Positions 1-7,139 of a stretch of 40,769 nucleotides of DNA are shown in pieces. A model generated the notes under the pieces. That model ran no database searches, had not been told where the DNA came from, and saw only the letters and a program-made list of their open reading frames with translations. Position 1 is the stretch's first letter. The number at the start of each line of letters is the position of its first letter. Source of the stretch: an uncultured Clostridia bacterium (GTDB lineage Bacteria; Bacillota; Clostridia; TANB77; CAG-508); NCBI GenBank assembly GCA_934167755.1, contig CAKPLT010000016.1:1-40769 (forward strand), in the 5' to 3' direction. The position numbers and the translations under genes are program-made.

Positions 1-297
1 TTATTTTTACTTATTCTTATACTACTATGGTATAAAACTTCTATATTTTCTAACATTTATATCCTCCTTGATTTTTTATATACATTAGCATTATAACACA
101 AATTATAAAAATTCACACTATGAAAAAAAAGTAATAGTGTAAAATGGTTTCAGAATATACAAAAAGAAAATCCTTTGATATAATAATTTACGACTAAATA
201 AATCAAAGAAAGGACTTTCTTATGAAACCTATTATATCACAAAAATTAATAAATGTATTAAAAAATAAAATATTTAATGTAATTTCTTTAAATTTAT
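1..297. other. gene-free AT-rich end of window
   Basis: I see no supportable gene here. A short plus-strand reading frame starts with ATG at 222 after an AAAGGA-like site (MKPIISQKLINVLKNKIFN and onward) but stops after about 36 codons and runs antisense into the sortase remnant. It could be the 5' tip of a lost transposase gene, but nothing confirms that. Confidence 0.4.
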
Positions 298-642
298 TTA
301 ATAATTTTGAACACCACTTGCATCTTCATTAACACCTATTGAATAACAACTAAATATCGTTGCAATATAATTTTTGTTTTCAGTATATATTTTTATTATT
401 TGATGTTCTTTTAAAAAATTAGTATTTATGTAATTACCTAGAATTGAAAACATTGTTTTATTTCTCATATTGTGTCCATATATAATAACTTCTTCATCTT
501 GTATAAAGTCTTTATTTAAAGTAAATATAGCTCCATTACTGTTATATTTCTTATTGAAAGTATGTTTTAAATAATATAGATTATTATTATCTTTTAATAC
601 TGGATAATTTACTGCTGTATTCTCTATTTCAATCCAAGCAAC
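298..642 (-). pseudogene. class B sortase fragment
   Basis: An open minus-strand stretch of about 114 codons with no start. It reads VAWIEIENTAVNYPV, then a YGHNMRNKTMFSILGNY motif, then TIFSCYSIGVNEDASG before a TAA. These match the middle of class B sortases, where the YGHN motif supplies the catalytic His. The N-terminal membrane anchor and the C-terminal part with the catalytic Cys (TLSTC) and Arg are missing, so it cannot be an active transpeptidase. It abuts another broken frame at 642, which points to a deletion-ridden remnant. Confidence 0.7.
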
Positions 643-860
643 TATATTAATTCATTGACTATACTTTTATAATAATAATTCATAAAATTTGCAATTTCTA
701 ATTTTGTATCTTTATTTTCTAATTCTTTCTTTTTACAATCATCATATATTTTAATTAGCTTATCTCTACTTACTTTATAATTTAAGTGCTGTAATTTATC
801 AATTTCTATGAAATCAACATTTTTAAATTCTGTTGGAAATTCATTTTCCCATCTTGTTAC
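642..860 (-). pseudogene. unidentified protein remnant
   Basis: Open frame of about 70 codons ending at a TAG at 642-644. It reads WENEFPTEFKNVDFIEIDKL and later KLEIANFMNYYYKSIVNELI. I do not recognise the family. It starts in a different frame from the replication-initiator remnant upstream and ends where the sortase remnant begins, so it is probably the tail of a gene whose middle was deleted. Confidence 0.35.
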
Positions 861-972
861 TCAAACTTGTTATTTCTGCATATAAAAGTTTAGCTTTATC
901 AGTTAGCTCTTTGTCATATCTAACATTTGCTGGTAATATTGCAAAATAATTCGGTTTATTTTCTTCATCCAA
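841..972 (-). pseudogene. replication-initiator N-terminal fragment
   Basis: A TTG start at 972 lies just after GGGGGTAATAGAAT, a good ribosome site. The 43-codon product (DEENKPNYFAILPANVRYDK, then a KAKLLYAEITSLSNK stretch) matches the N-terminus of helix-turn-helix replication proteins of phages and plasmids, which read YFA-ILPANVRYDKxLxxxAKLLYGEI. It stops at a TGA where the winged helix should begin. It is a truncated relic of a mobile element. Confidence 0.6.
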
Positions 973-1096
973 ATTCTATTACCCCCTTTTTCAAAAATAA
1001 AAGACTATATTTTGAATATAATCTTTTATCTTTTTCTAAAATCGATTTTAATGCTCTTTTTATTTTTTCGGCAATTTTTTTATCATTTTTAATTTT
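965..1096 (-). pseudogene. short Lys-rich remnant
   Basis: Open frame without a start (NDKKIAEKIKRALKSILEKD, then a GVIEFG end) that stops by TGA overlapping the start region of the replication-initiator remnant. That spacing resembles translational coupling in a small replication module. Family not recognised; it may be no more than non-coding decay. Confidence 0.25.
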
Positions 1097-1130
1097 ATAA
1101 TTAGTTTAAATTGGCTTTTAAATGTTTGAT

Positions 1131-1166
1131 AACAAAATGGTTCAGTCGAATCTGCTCCATTTTGTT
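1131..1166 (-). terminator. possible terminator hairpin
   Basis: AACAAAATGG at 1131-1140 is the exact complement of CCATTTTGTT at 1157-1166, with a 16-nt loop. It sits 20 nt after the stop of the truncated cotJC. A clear U-tract is missing, so termination is uncertain. Confidence 0.35.
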
Positions 1167-1185
1167 GTCAATAGTTGATATTTGA

Positions 1186-1419
1186 CTACAATAAACAGTT
1201 TAAATGATAACATTTTGGAGCCAATTCTTCTGTACCAATATCATTTAAAATTGCTTTTGCCTTTTCATCAGGCATTCCAAATCTTTGAGACAAATATCTA
1301 AGAGAAGCAGCAAGTTCTCCATCAGGGCCTCCATATTGACTAATCACAACTTTAGCAAGTTTAGGGTCTGTGCATTTAATATTAATTGGATATTCTAAAA
1401 CTTTATTATATGTCCACAT
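1186..1419 (-). pseudogene. cotJC: truncated spore coat protein CotJC
   Basis: CotJC is a manganese-catalase-like spore coat protein of about 190 residues. This copy begins normally (MWTYNKVLEYPINIK, then ISQYGGPDGELAASLRYLSQ, and DIGTEELA at residues 61-68). It then leaves the family sequence and stops after nine unrelated residues (PKCYHLNCLL). The His that normally follows EELA, a metal ligand region, and the whole C-terminal two thirds are missing. The start follows the cotJB stop directly, so operon order cotJA-cotJB-cotJC is kept. The break coincides with the edge of the decayed mobile DNA at 1-1185, which suggests an insertion or deletion removed the 3' end. Confidence 0.8.
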
Positions 1420-1818
1420 TTAAACAACTCCTCCTTCCCAAGGCCATGGTTCCTCAAGCCATCTCCACTTATTGCAAGGAAATTGTATTGTTAAAGGACC
1501 ATAAACTTTCTGATATTTATCTGTTAATTCTCTATATTCTTTGCAATATTTTCTGTGTAAGCAAAGAGCTTTTTCATCATCAGGATGTGTATCTAAATAT
1601 AATCCTAATTCAATTATAGTAAAATTCAAGCATTTAATTCTTTCTAACATATCTGCTCTTGTTTGATTAAATTCATTACATTTGCATTCTGACATATTGG
1701 TATTTTGCATATTATTCATAGAATTTTGCATTGACCAATTCATATTAGCAGTCATATTTGACATATTATTTTGCATACAATTGCAATTTCTATTTTCATC
1801 TTCTAACATTTGTTGCAC
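1420..1818 (-). CDS. cotJB: spore coat protein CotJB
   Basis: 132 residues. The last 80 match CotJB: RADMLERIKCLNFTIIELGL, then YLDTHPDDEKAL, then YGPLTIQFP and a W-rich end (KWRWLEEPWPWEGG). CotJB is a small component of the CotJ complex in the inner spore coat, made in the mother cell. An extra 45-residue Met/Asn/Cys-rich N-terminus (repeated NM and CNC motifs) is unusual compared with the roughly 90-residue Bacillus protein; if the internal Met near residue 56 (MLERIK) were the start, the extension would vanish. The first codons overlap the end of cotJA by 16 nt, indicating translational coupling. Confidence 0.9.
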   Translation of the reverse strand: MQQMLEDENRNCNCMQNNMSNMTANMNWSMQNSMNNMQNTNMSECKCNEFNQTRADMLERIKCLNFTIIELGLYLDTHPDDEKALCLHRKYCKEYRELTDKYQKVYGPLTIQFPCNKWRWLEEPWPWEGGVV

Positions 1819-2168
1819 CCCTTTCCAATAGTATTTGTTGCCTCTAGGAATTCATTTACCCTCATAGATTGGCAAGGCATATATGGACTTACTAATTCAG
1901 GAAATATAGTACCCATTTTTAAACCAACACAAGGTTTAAAAGTTTTATCCATAAATTGCCATGGAACATAGCTTTGTGCAAGCATTGGATTTTCAGGAAA
2001 TACTCTTACTTCATATTCTTCATCAAATCCACATTCGCATTGATCTTCATTACATTCTTCATAATTGTATGGACAAACATTATCACATTTATCTTCAATT
2101 ATATTATTAGTAATACAATTTGAATTGTTATTCATACAACAACATTTTTGATATCTACGCCTAAGCAT
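1803..2168 (-). CDS. cotJA: spore coat-associated protein CotJA
   Basis: 121 residues. The C-terminal half carries the CotJA pattern LAQSYVPWQFMDKTFKP, GLKMGTIFPELVSPYMP. The N-terminal half is Cys/Asn-rich (CCCMNNNSN, CDNVCPYNYEECNEDQCECG) and absent from the short classical CotJA; Cys-rich coat extensions may cross-link or bind metal (inference). Start ATG at 2168 is preceded by AAGGAGGAG. First gene of the cotJA-cotJB-cotJC unit; a sigma-E type promoter would be expected upstream (AT-rich 2169-2270) but I could not identify one with confidence. Confidence 0.8.
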   Translation of the reverse strand: MLRRRYQKCCCMNNNSNCITNNIIEDKCDNVCPYNYEECNEDQCECGFDEEYEVRVFPENPMLAQSYVPWQFMDKTFKPCVGLKMGTIFPELVSPYMPCQSMRVNEFLEATNTIGKGCNKC

Positions 2169-2284
2169 TTTACTCCTCCTTTTTTAAATATATATTACAT
2201 AATATGACAAAATACTAAAATATGTGTTACTCATTATTTAAAATAAAAAAATCAGAAAATTTTATTTTTTTTTTCAAAAAAGTG

Positions 2285-2313
2285 TTGACATTTTATTTCA
2301 AATAGGTTATACT
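2285..2313 (+). promoter_or_regulatory. sigma-A promoter of the tRNA pair
   Basis: TTGACA at 2285-2290 and TATACT at 2308-2313, separated by 17 bp. It lies 27 nt upstream of the first tRNA, as expected for a tRNA operon. Confidence 0.85.
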
Positions 2314-2339
2314 AAGAACTGCGTTAAGCAATGGAATAT

Positions 2340-2416
2340 GCTCCCATAGCTCAGTTGGTCAGAGCAACCGGCTCATAACCGGTGGGTCCTAGGTTCAAGT
2401 CCTAGTGGGAGCACCA
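2340..2416 (+). tRNA. tRNA-Met or tRNA-Ile2 (anticodon CAT)
   Basis: 77 nt with encoded CCA. Acceptor GCTCCCA pairs with TGGGAGC; anticodon stem ACCGG/CCGGT encloses CTCATAA (anticodon CAT); T arm TAGG-TTCAAGT-CCTA. Position 1 is G paired with C72 and the anticodon stem lacks three consecutive G:C pairs at its base, so it is not the initiator. CAT can be elongator Met or Ile2 (lysidine-modified); sequence alone does not decide this. Confidence 0.92.
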
Positions 2417-2451
2417 TTTTTTATTACATAATTATTTGTAATAAAACTTTT

Positions 2452-2537
2452 GGACAGGTGGCCGAGTGGCTAAAGGCGGCAGACTGTAAATCTGTTCTCA
2501 TACGAGTACGATGGTTCGAATCCATCCCTGTCCACCA
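2452..2537 (+). tRNA. tRNA-Tyr (GTA)
   Basis: 86 nt with encoded CCA. Acceptor GGACAGG/CCTGTCC, anticodon stem CAGA/TCTG around CTGTAAA (anticodon GTA), and the long class II variable arm expected for bacterial tRNA-Tyr. Thirty-five nt after the CAT tRNA and co-transcribed from the same promoter. Confidence 0.95.
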
Positions 2538-2541
2538 AAAA

Positions 2542-2570
2542 ACATCTATATTCATTATAGATGTTTTTTT
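2542..2570 (+). terminator. rho-independent terminator of the tRNA operon
   Basis: ACATCTATA (2542-2550) and TATAGATGT (2556-2564) form a 9-bp stem with a 5-nt loop followed by seven T. A second perfect 10-bp inverted repeat, ACTAGGAAAG/CTTTCCTAGT at 2575-2599, follows and may be a back-up terminator. Confidence 0.85.
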
Positions 2571-2623
2571 ATATACTAGGAAAGTATAACTTTCCTAGTT
2601 TCTTATTTATTCTTTAATATGAT

Positions 2624-2681
2624 TAAGGGTGTCCCCTTTGGTAAAAAAAATTACCATTAATGAGTGTCCCTACTGGTAAAT
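2624..2681. repeat. 29-bp interspersed repeat, copy 1, with a partial inverted unit
   Basis: The unit at 2651-2679 starts TTACCATTAATGAGTGTCCC and ends TGGTAA, so it has TTACCA/TGGTAA inverted ends. It is identical over all 29 bp to 37342-37370 and closely similar to 24373-24401. A partial degenerate unit (GGGTGTCCCCTTTGGTAA) precedes it at 2627. The -35 box of the aminopeptidase promoter begins immediately after the repeat. Confidence 0.85.
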
Positions 2682-2682
2682 A

Positions 2683-2711
2683 TTGATTTTTATGTAAATT
2701 TATGTTATAAT
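2683..2711 (+). promoter_or_regulatory. promoter of the M29 aminopeptidase gene
   Basis: TTGATT at 2683-2688 and TATAAT at 2706-2711 with 17-bp spacing, 27 nt before the ribosome site of the downstream gene. Confidence 0.7.
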
Positions 2712-2752
2712 TTTATATGTTATTATAAATATTTAACAGGAGGAAAATGTTT

Positions 2753-4600
2753 ATGATTACTGACTTTATTAAGGAAGTAAAAAATTTTTTTAAGGAGGTA
2801 CATGAAACTAATTTTAGTGAACTATCGCTTGATGAACTAAAGAACTTTAACAACAAAATGGCACAATTTTATAGCAATTCAATTGTTTGTAAAAATGAAA
2901 CTGATGAAGACAAAATTTATAGTACAATTGTTGAAGGTATATTAAATTGCTATAGTCAGTTCGTACGGAAAACTGAATACGCAAATATCTGTATGAAATT
3001 TATCAATGATGTTATTGCCACTCTACCAGAAGGTTTTGAAAATGTAAAAAAAGTTGCTTTTGACTTTTTTTCTGATGTGTCAACAGATGTAACAGATATT
3101 ATCAAATCTTATACTGAAATCGATAATTCAGAAAGAAAAATTATTTTAGAATCAAATTTAGATTCATACAACTATCTATATTATTACGGAACAAATATTA
3201 CTAAAAACCAGCTTCAACTTGTTGATTTCTTCAATAATATAGATGATGCAACACTTACTGATATGGCCAAATGTACAGTTGATTCTTTTCTTAGGGGTTT
3301 AGAAAAAAATGGAATAGATGTAGAAAAGAAAAAGTATTTTATTCTTATATATCCAATAGGCTTTGAAAAAGTTGCAAAGAAAATCTATTATTTATTAGCT
3401 GGAAAATTAGAAATAATATTTAGTGCTGATATAATAGAATTTAATGAGCAAGTTTCATATAATCATAGATATGACTATAACCTATATATGAATAAAAAAT
3501 ATGTAACTGAATTTTTGTCTACATTTGAAAAAGCTCTAAAAACTGTAAGTTATCAATTATCTTCTTGTGCTGGCACTGTCTATATCGAATTGTTTGGTGA
3601 AAATTGTTTTGATTTAAAAAATGGATCTGAAATTTATCCAAAATCAGCTGAACTTTCTAAAATTCACTCTGATTTTGATACAATGTCTTCAAATTTGTTT
3701 TGGAAATATTTTGGAAAGGATACATCTTTTTGTATGATTTCTTATCCTTGTCCTGAAATTGGTGATGATTTTGAAGAAATTTTTAAAGAAACAATTCATA
3801 TCAATACCTTAGATAATAGTATGTATGAAAAAATTCATCAAAGTATTATCGATGTATTAGATACAGCAAGTTTTGTACATGTTACGGGAAAAAATGGTAA
3901 TAAAACTGATTTGACTGTGGTTCTTTCAGAAATCTCAAATCCTGAAAAAGAAACAATTTTTCAGAATTGTTGTGCAGATGTAAATGTTCCCGTTGGAGAA
4001 GTGTTTACAACTCCAAAATTAACTGGAACAAATGGCATATTACATGTATCAGAAATCTATTTAAATGGTTGCAGGTTTAAAGACCTTATCTTAGAAATAC
4101 AAAACGGCTTTATAGAACATTACAGTTGTACTAATTATCCTACTGAAAGTGAAAATACTGAATATCTTAATGAATATTTACTTTTTGACCATTCTACTTT
4201 ACCTATGAGTGAATTTGCTATTGGCACAAATACCTATGCATATGTAATGGGTAATAAGTATAATATTAGTGATAAGCTCGGTGTTCTTATTTCTGAAAAA
4301 ACTGGTCCTCATTTTGCTTTTGGAGATACTTGTTATTCTCAAGAAGAAGATAACGAAATATTTAATCCAGATGGCAAAGAAATTGTAGCCAAAGATAATG
4401 ATGTATCTATTAAGCGATTATCTGATAACAGTGAAATTCAAGACGAAGCATATTTTGGTTGCCATACTGATATTACTATTCCTTATTATGAGCTTGGAGA
4501 TATTATAGCAATACAAAAAGATGGAACAGAAATACCAATAATGCTTTCTGGAAAGTTTGTTTTAAGTGGTACAGAAAAACTAAATATTGATGGCATGTAA
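2753..4600 (+). CDS. M29-family metallo-aminopeptidase
   Basis: Cytoplasmic aminopeptidase of the thermophilic metalloprotease (M29) family, releasing N-terminal amino acids with a two-metal site. The family's ligand-bearing motifs are all present (numbering from the ATG at 2747): PVGEVFTTP with E418, EFAIGTN with E489, SEKTGPHFAFG with E517 and H522, and YFGCHTDITI with H573 and D575. The VTGKNGNKTDLTV substrate-binding strand at 379-391 also fits. About 615 residues is longer than the 410 of AmpS/AmpT; the extra N-terminal 200 residues have no motif I recognise. AGGAGG at 2738-2743 is 3 nt from the ATG at 2747 but 9 nt from that at 2753, so 2753 is preferred. Monocistronic between its own promoter and terminator. 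Confidence 0.88.
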   Translation: MITDFIKEVKNFFKEVHETNFSELSLDELKNFNNKMAQFYSNSIVCKNETDEDKIYSTIVEGILNCYSQFVRKTEYANICMKFINDVIATLPEGFENVKKVAFDFFSDVSTDVTDIIKSYTEIDNSERKIILESNLDSYNYLYYYGTNITKNQLQLVDFFNNIDDATLTDMAKCTVDSFLRGLEKNGIDVEKKKYFILIYPIGFEKVAKKIYYLLAGKLEIIFSADIIEFNEQVSYNHRYDYNLYMNKKYVTEFLSTFEKALKTVSYQLSSCAGTVYIELFGENCFDLKNGSEIYPKSAELSKIHSDFDTMSSNLFWKYFGKDTSFCMISYPCPEIGDDFEEIFKETIHINTLDNSMYEKIHQSIIDVLDTASFVHVTGKNGNKTDLTVVLSEISNPEKETIFQNCCADVNVPVGEVFTTPKLTGTNGILHVSEIYLNGCRFKDLILEIQNGFIEHYSCTNYPTESENTEYLNEYLLFDHSTLPMSEFAIGTNTYAYVMGNKYNISDKLGVLISEKTGPHFAFGDTCYSQEEDNEIFNPDGKEIVAKDNDVSIKRLSDNSEIQDEAYFGCHTDITIPYYELGDIIAIQKDGTEIPIMLSGKFVLSGTEKLNIDGM

Positions 4601-4606
4601 CCTAAA

Positions 4607-4640
4607 AATGAGAAAGTATAATTTGCTTTCTCATTTTTTT
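4607..4640. terminator. bidirectional terminator
   Basis: AATGAGAAAG (4607-4616) pairs with CTTTCTCATT (4626-4635), followed by a T-run on the plus strand and preceded by an A-run. It ends the aminopeptidase transcript and overlaps the stop codon of the convergent gene at 4631. Confidence 0.85.
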
Positions 4641-5314
4641 ATTATATTCTTTATTACATTACATATATTCTCAATAGTAAAATCATAAAATCTCACTCTT
4701 CTCAAATCAATTGAATAAGCCGGTTTGCGAAATGCATAATGATAACTACTATATGTAATATTATTTTCATCATTTACAACATCTACTATAAAAAATTTCA
4801 TATTATTAAAATCTACACCTAATAATAAAGAATAATCTGCATTTTTTATTTCATTTTTTATATGTAAAAATTTATCGTCTCTTAAATCGCATTTAAGTGT
4901 TCTCATCCAATACCCTGTATAATCATTAGCTAATTCAACAAATACTGATTTTCCGTTATATTCTACTAAATAATCTGAATTAGCTTTTACTCTTGTTGAT
5001 TTTAATAATTTTCTATTTCTATCTTCTCCACTTAATCTTATTTCCAAACCATTTTGCATTAATCTTTTTAGTAAGTAATCTTCATATAACCATGAACAAA
5101 CAAGGTCTTGTGCATATTGAATTGGTGTCCTAAAATCTCTGTTATGACTACATGATAATAAATTTTCATATATTTCTGGATATTTTCTCTTAAGTAAACT
5201 TTCATCTCCTTCTAATATAATAATGTTTTCTTCTGAATAATTCATATCTTTTGCAATATCTATTAATGACTCATTAAAAAAATTTTGTAGCATTATATAT
5301 GTATTAGATTTCAT
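4631..5314 (-). CDS. probable type II restriction endonuclease
   Basis: 227 residues, divergently transcribed 117 nt from the C5 cytosine methyltransferase start, which is the main argument for its role. I do not recognise the family. Residues 112-131 contain NSDYLVEYNGKSVFVELAND, a D114...E127 pair that could be the core of a PD-(D/E)XK nuclease, although the third position after the Glu is Ala instead of Lys. It is followed by DYTGYW and a charged LKCDLRDDKFLHIK segment. No signal peptide or membrane helix. Start at 5314 is preceded by AAAGGAGGT. Alternatives: another nuclease or a regulator linked to the methyltransferase. Confidence 0.5.
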   Translation of the reverse strand: MKSNTYIMLQNFFNESLIDIAKDMNYSEENIIILEGDESLLKRKYPEIYENLLSCSHNRDFRTPIQYAQDLVCSWLYEDYLLKRLMQNGLEIRLSGEDRNRKLLKSTRVKANSDYLVEYNGKSVFVELANDYTGYWMRTLKCDLRDDKFLHIKNEIKNADYSLLLGVDFNNMKFFIVDVVNDENNITYSSYHYAFRKPAYSIDLRRVRFYDFTIENICNVIKNIIKK

Positions 5315-5431
5315 TATTGTTTACCTCCTTTTCATATTTTAGCACAATATAAAAAAATTTGCTATAATTCTGCAAAAAAAGTGTTTTTTTGCGTTCAATA
5401 TGTTATAATGAGACTCAAAGGAGATTTAACA

Positions 5432-6536
5432 ATGGATAAAAAACAATTTAATTGTATAGAATTATTTGCTGGTTCAGGTGGTCTTGGTACTGGTTTCTCT
5501 AATGCTGGTTTTAATATAATTAGTGCTAATGATATTTGGGAACCAGCTAGCAAAACATATGTTGCAAATCACCCAGGAGTTAAATATATTGTAAAAGATA
5601 TAGCTCAACTTACAGGTGATGAACTATTAGATGGAACTGGTTATAAAAAAGATGATGTTGATGTAATTATAGGTGGTCCCCCTTGTCAGGGTTTTTCTAC
5701 TTTGGGAAAAAGATTTATTGATGATCCAAGAAATAAGTTGTTTAAAGAATATGTTAGAATAGTTAATGAAATTCGTCCAAAATTTTTCGTAATGGAAAAT
5801 GTTTCTGGAATACTAAGTATGGAAGGTGGAAAAGTTTTACAAAATATTTTGAGTTCATTTCAAGAAATTGGATACACTCTTGAATATAAATTATTAAATG
5901 CTGCTGAATATGGTGTTCCTCAACAAAGAGAAAGAACAATCTTTATCGGTACGAGAACTAACACTAAAATTAGATATCCTAAAAAAACTCATTCTTTAAC
6001 CAATGAACCCGGTTACGAAAAAGCACTTACATTATGGGACGCTATTGGAGATCTACCTCAAAGTGATACTGAAGAAATTACAGATTATACTTCGGCACCA
6101 TCAAATAAGTATCAAGAAAAAATCAGAAATGGTGCTAATGAATTAGTAAATCACAAACCTCCTATTCATAATGAAAAAGCAAAAAATATGATGAAATATA
6201 TTCCTATGGGTAAAAGTGCTTGGGATGTTCAAGAAATAATGCCAAAAGAATTTATGCCTACTTCTGGATATGGAAATACTTATGCAAGATTAAATGCCAA
6301 TGAACCTGGTATGACAATCACAAGAAATTTTGCTTGTATCTCTTCTTCACGATGTATTCATCCTTATTTAAATAGAGGGCTCACTGCTAGAGAAGCTGCT
6401 AGAATTCAAAGCTACCCAGACAATTATAAATTCTTTCGGTTCTAAAACAGATATCCACATTCAAATAGGAAATTCTGTTCCACCGATATTAGGAGAAAAA
6501 TTAGGATATATAATAAAAGAAATGCTAGAAGAATAG
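5432..6536 (+). pseudogene. C5-cytosine DNA methyltransferase, frameshifted near C-terminus
   Basis: Transfers methyl from SAM to C5 of cytosine in a specific DNA site. Numbering from M at 5432 (AAAGGAG 8 nt upstream; the longer frame from 5381 has no ribosome site): motif I LFAGSGGLGTGF at 11-22, motif IV GGPPCQGFS with catalytic Cys85, motif VI ENV at 122-124, motif VIII QQRER at 164-168. The frame stops at 6445 after DNYKFFRF. One base further, the next frame continues FGSKTDIHIQIGNSVPPILG and runs to TAG at 6534-6536, supplying the otherwise missing motif X (GNSVPP). One extra T in TTCTTTCGG (about 6432-6440) explains the break. A good terminator overlaps the restored stop. It may be a true mutation, a sequencing error, or +1 slippage at UUU before the rare codon CGG. 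Confidence 0.9.
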
Positions 6537-6549
6537 CATTTCTTTTTTT
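6518..6549 (+). terminator. rho-independent terminator of the methyltransferase gene
   Basis: AGAAATGCTA (6518-6527) and TAGCATTTCT (6534-6543) form a perfect 10-bp stem with a 6-nt loop, followed by seven T. It includes the restored-frame stop codon, so the ancestral gene ended here. Confidence 0.9.
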
Positions 6550-6638
6550 ACCTATTTATTTTTATTTATTGTACCAATTTTTTTCAAACAAAATGCAAAC
6601 AATATTTACATTCATTACTTTTTATAAATAATAAAAAT

Positions 6639-6692
6639 GCCTAGGTGGCAATGTACTTAACATACGCTTAGCTTTTAGCTACCTTACCTAGG
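6639..6692. other. possible structured element
   Basis: CCTAGGT at 6640-6646 is inverted as ACCTAGG at 6686-6692. Smaller pairings lie between them (TGCC/GGCA around the left CTAGG, and TAGC-TTTTA-GCTA near 6670). It lies between the methyltransferase terminator and the DUF3800 remnant. Its function is unknown and the pairing may be chance. Confidence 0.3.
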
Positions 6693-6721
6693 TCTTACTA
6701 TACATATTTTATGCATAAATT

Positions 6722-7050
6722 TTAGTTTTTATTCCTGCTTTTTCTCGGAAATAAACTTACTCTAAAGTTTTTTGGTTTTAATTCTTTTATTACATTTTCA
6801 ACTAGTTTTATGTTTTCATAAGAATTATAGAATATATTTACAGTTAAATCTGCTAATTGTATTCCATAATTTGTTTTTGAATTATAATAAGTAATTTTAA
6901 AATCATCATCATATATACTACAGAACTCTGTCTTTAGATATGTTTCTAAATTATTTAATTCTCCTACTCTTATATTTCTATTGTCTATACTTATAATATT
7001 GTAAATTTTGCATACACTGTGTTCAAAATATTTACAAAATAAATATTCTC
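6722..7050 (-). pseudogene. DUF3800 protein, C-terminal fragment
   Basis: An open stretch ending at TAA 6722-6724 reads IDNRNIRVGELNNLETYL, then FKITYYNSKTNYGIQLADLT and VNIFYNSYE. DUF3800 proteins (RNase H-like fold, often carried by mobile elements) end with an IQLADxxAN motif that supplies an acidic residue. The upstream part (NTVYAKFTIL, about 7000-7050) is in another frame, and no start or N-terminal DES motif is left. A decayed gene. Function of the intact family is poorly known. Confidence 0.55.
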
Positions 7051-7091
7051 CAATCTATTTAAAAAGAATATAGCATACTCCAAACAAATAT

Positions 7092-7139
7092 GAAAATACC
7101 ACACCATTTCAAAATAATTGACATTGGTGTGGTATTTTC
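7092..7139 (-). terminator. terminator with 15-bp perfect stem
   Basis: GAAAATACCACACCA (7092-7106) is the exact complement of TGGTGTGGTATTTTC (7125-7139). It begins immediately after the stop codon of the minus-strand gene at 7140. The T-rich side of the stem provides the U-stretch. Confidence 0.8.

Noticed and set aside
5381..5431. Upstream ATG of the methyltransferase frame
   Set aside because: The added 17 residues contain a TATAAT-like promoter box in the DNA and have no ribosome site; ATG 5432 has AAAGGAG.
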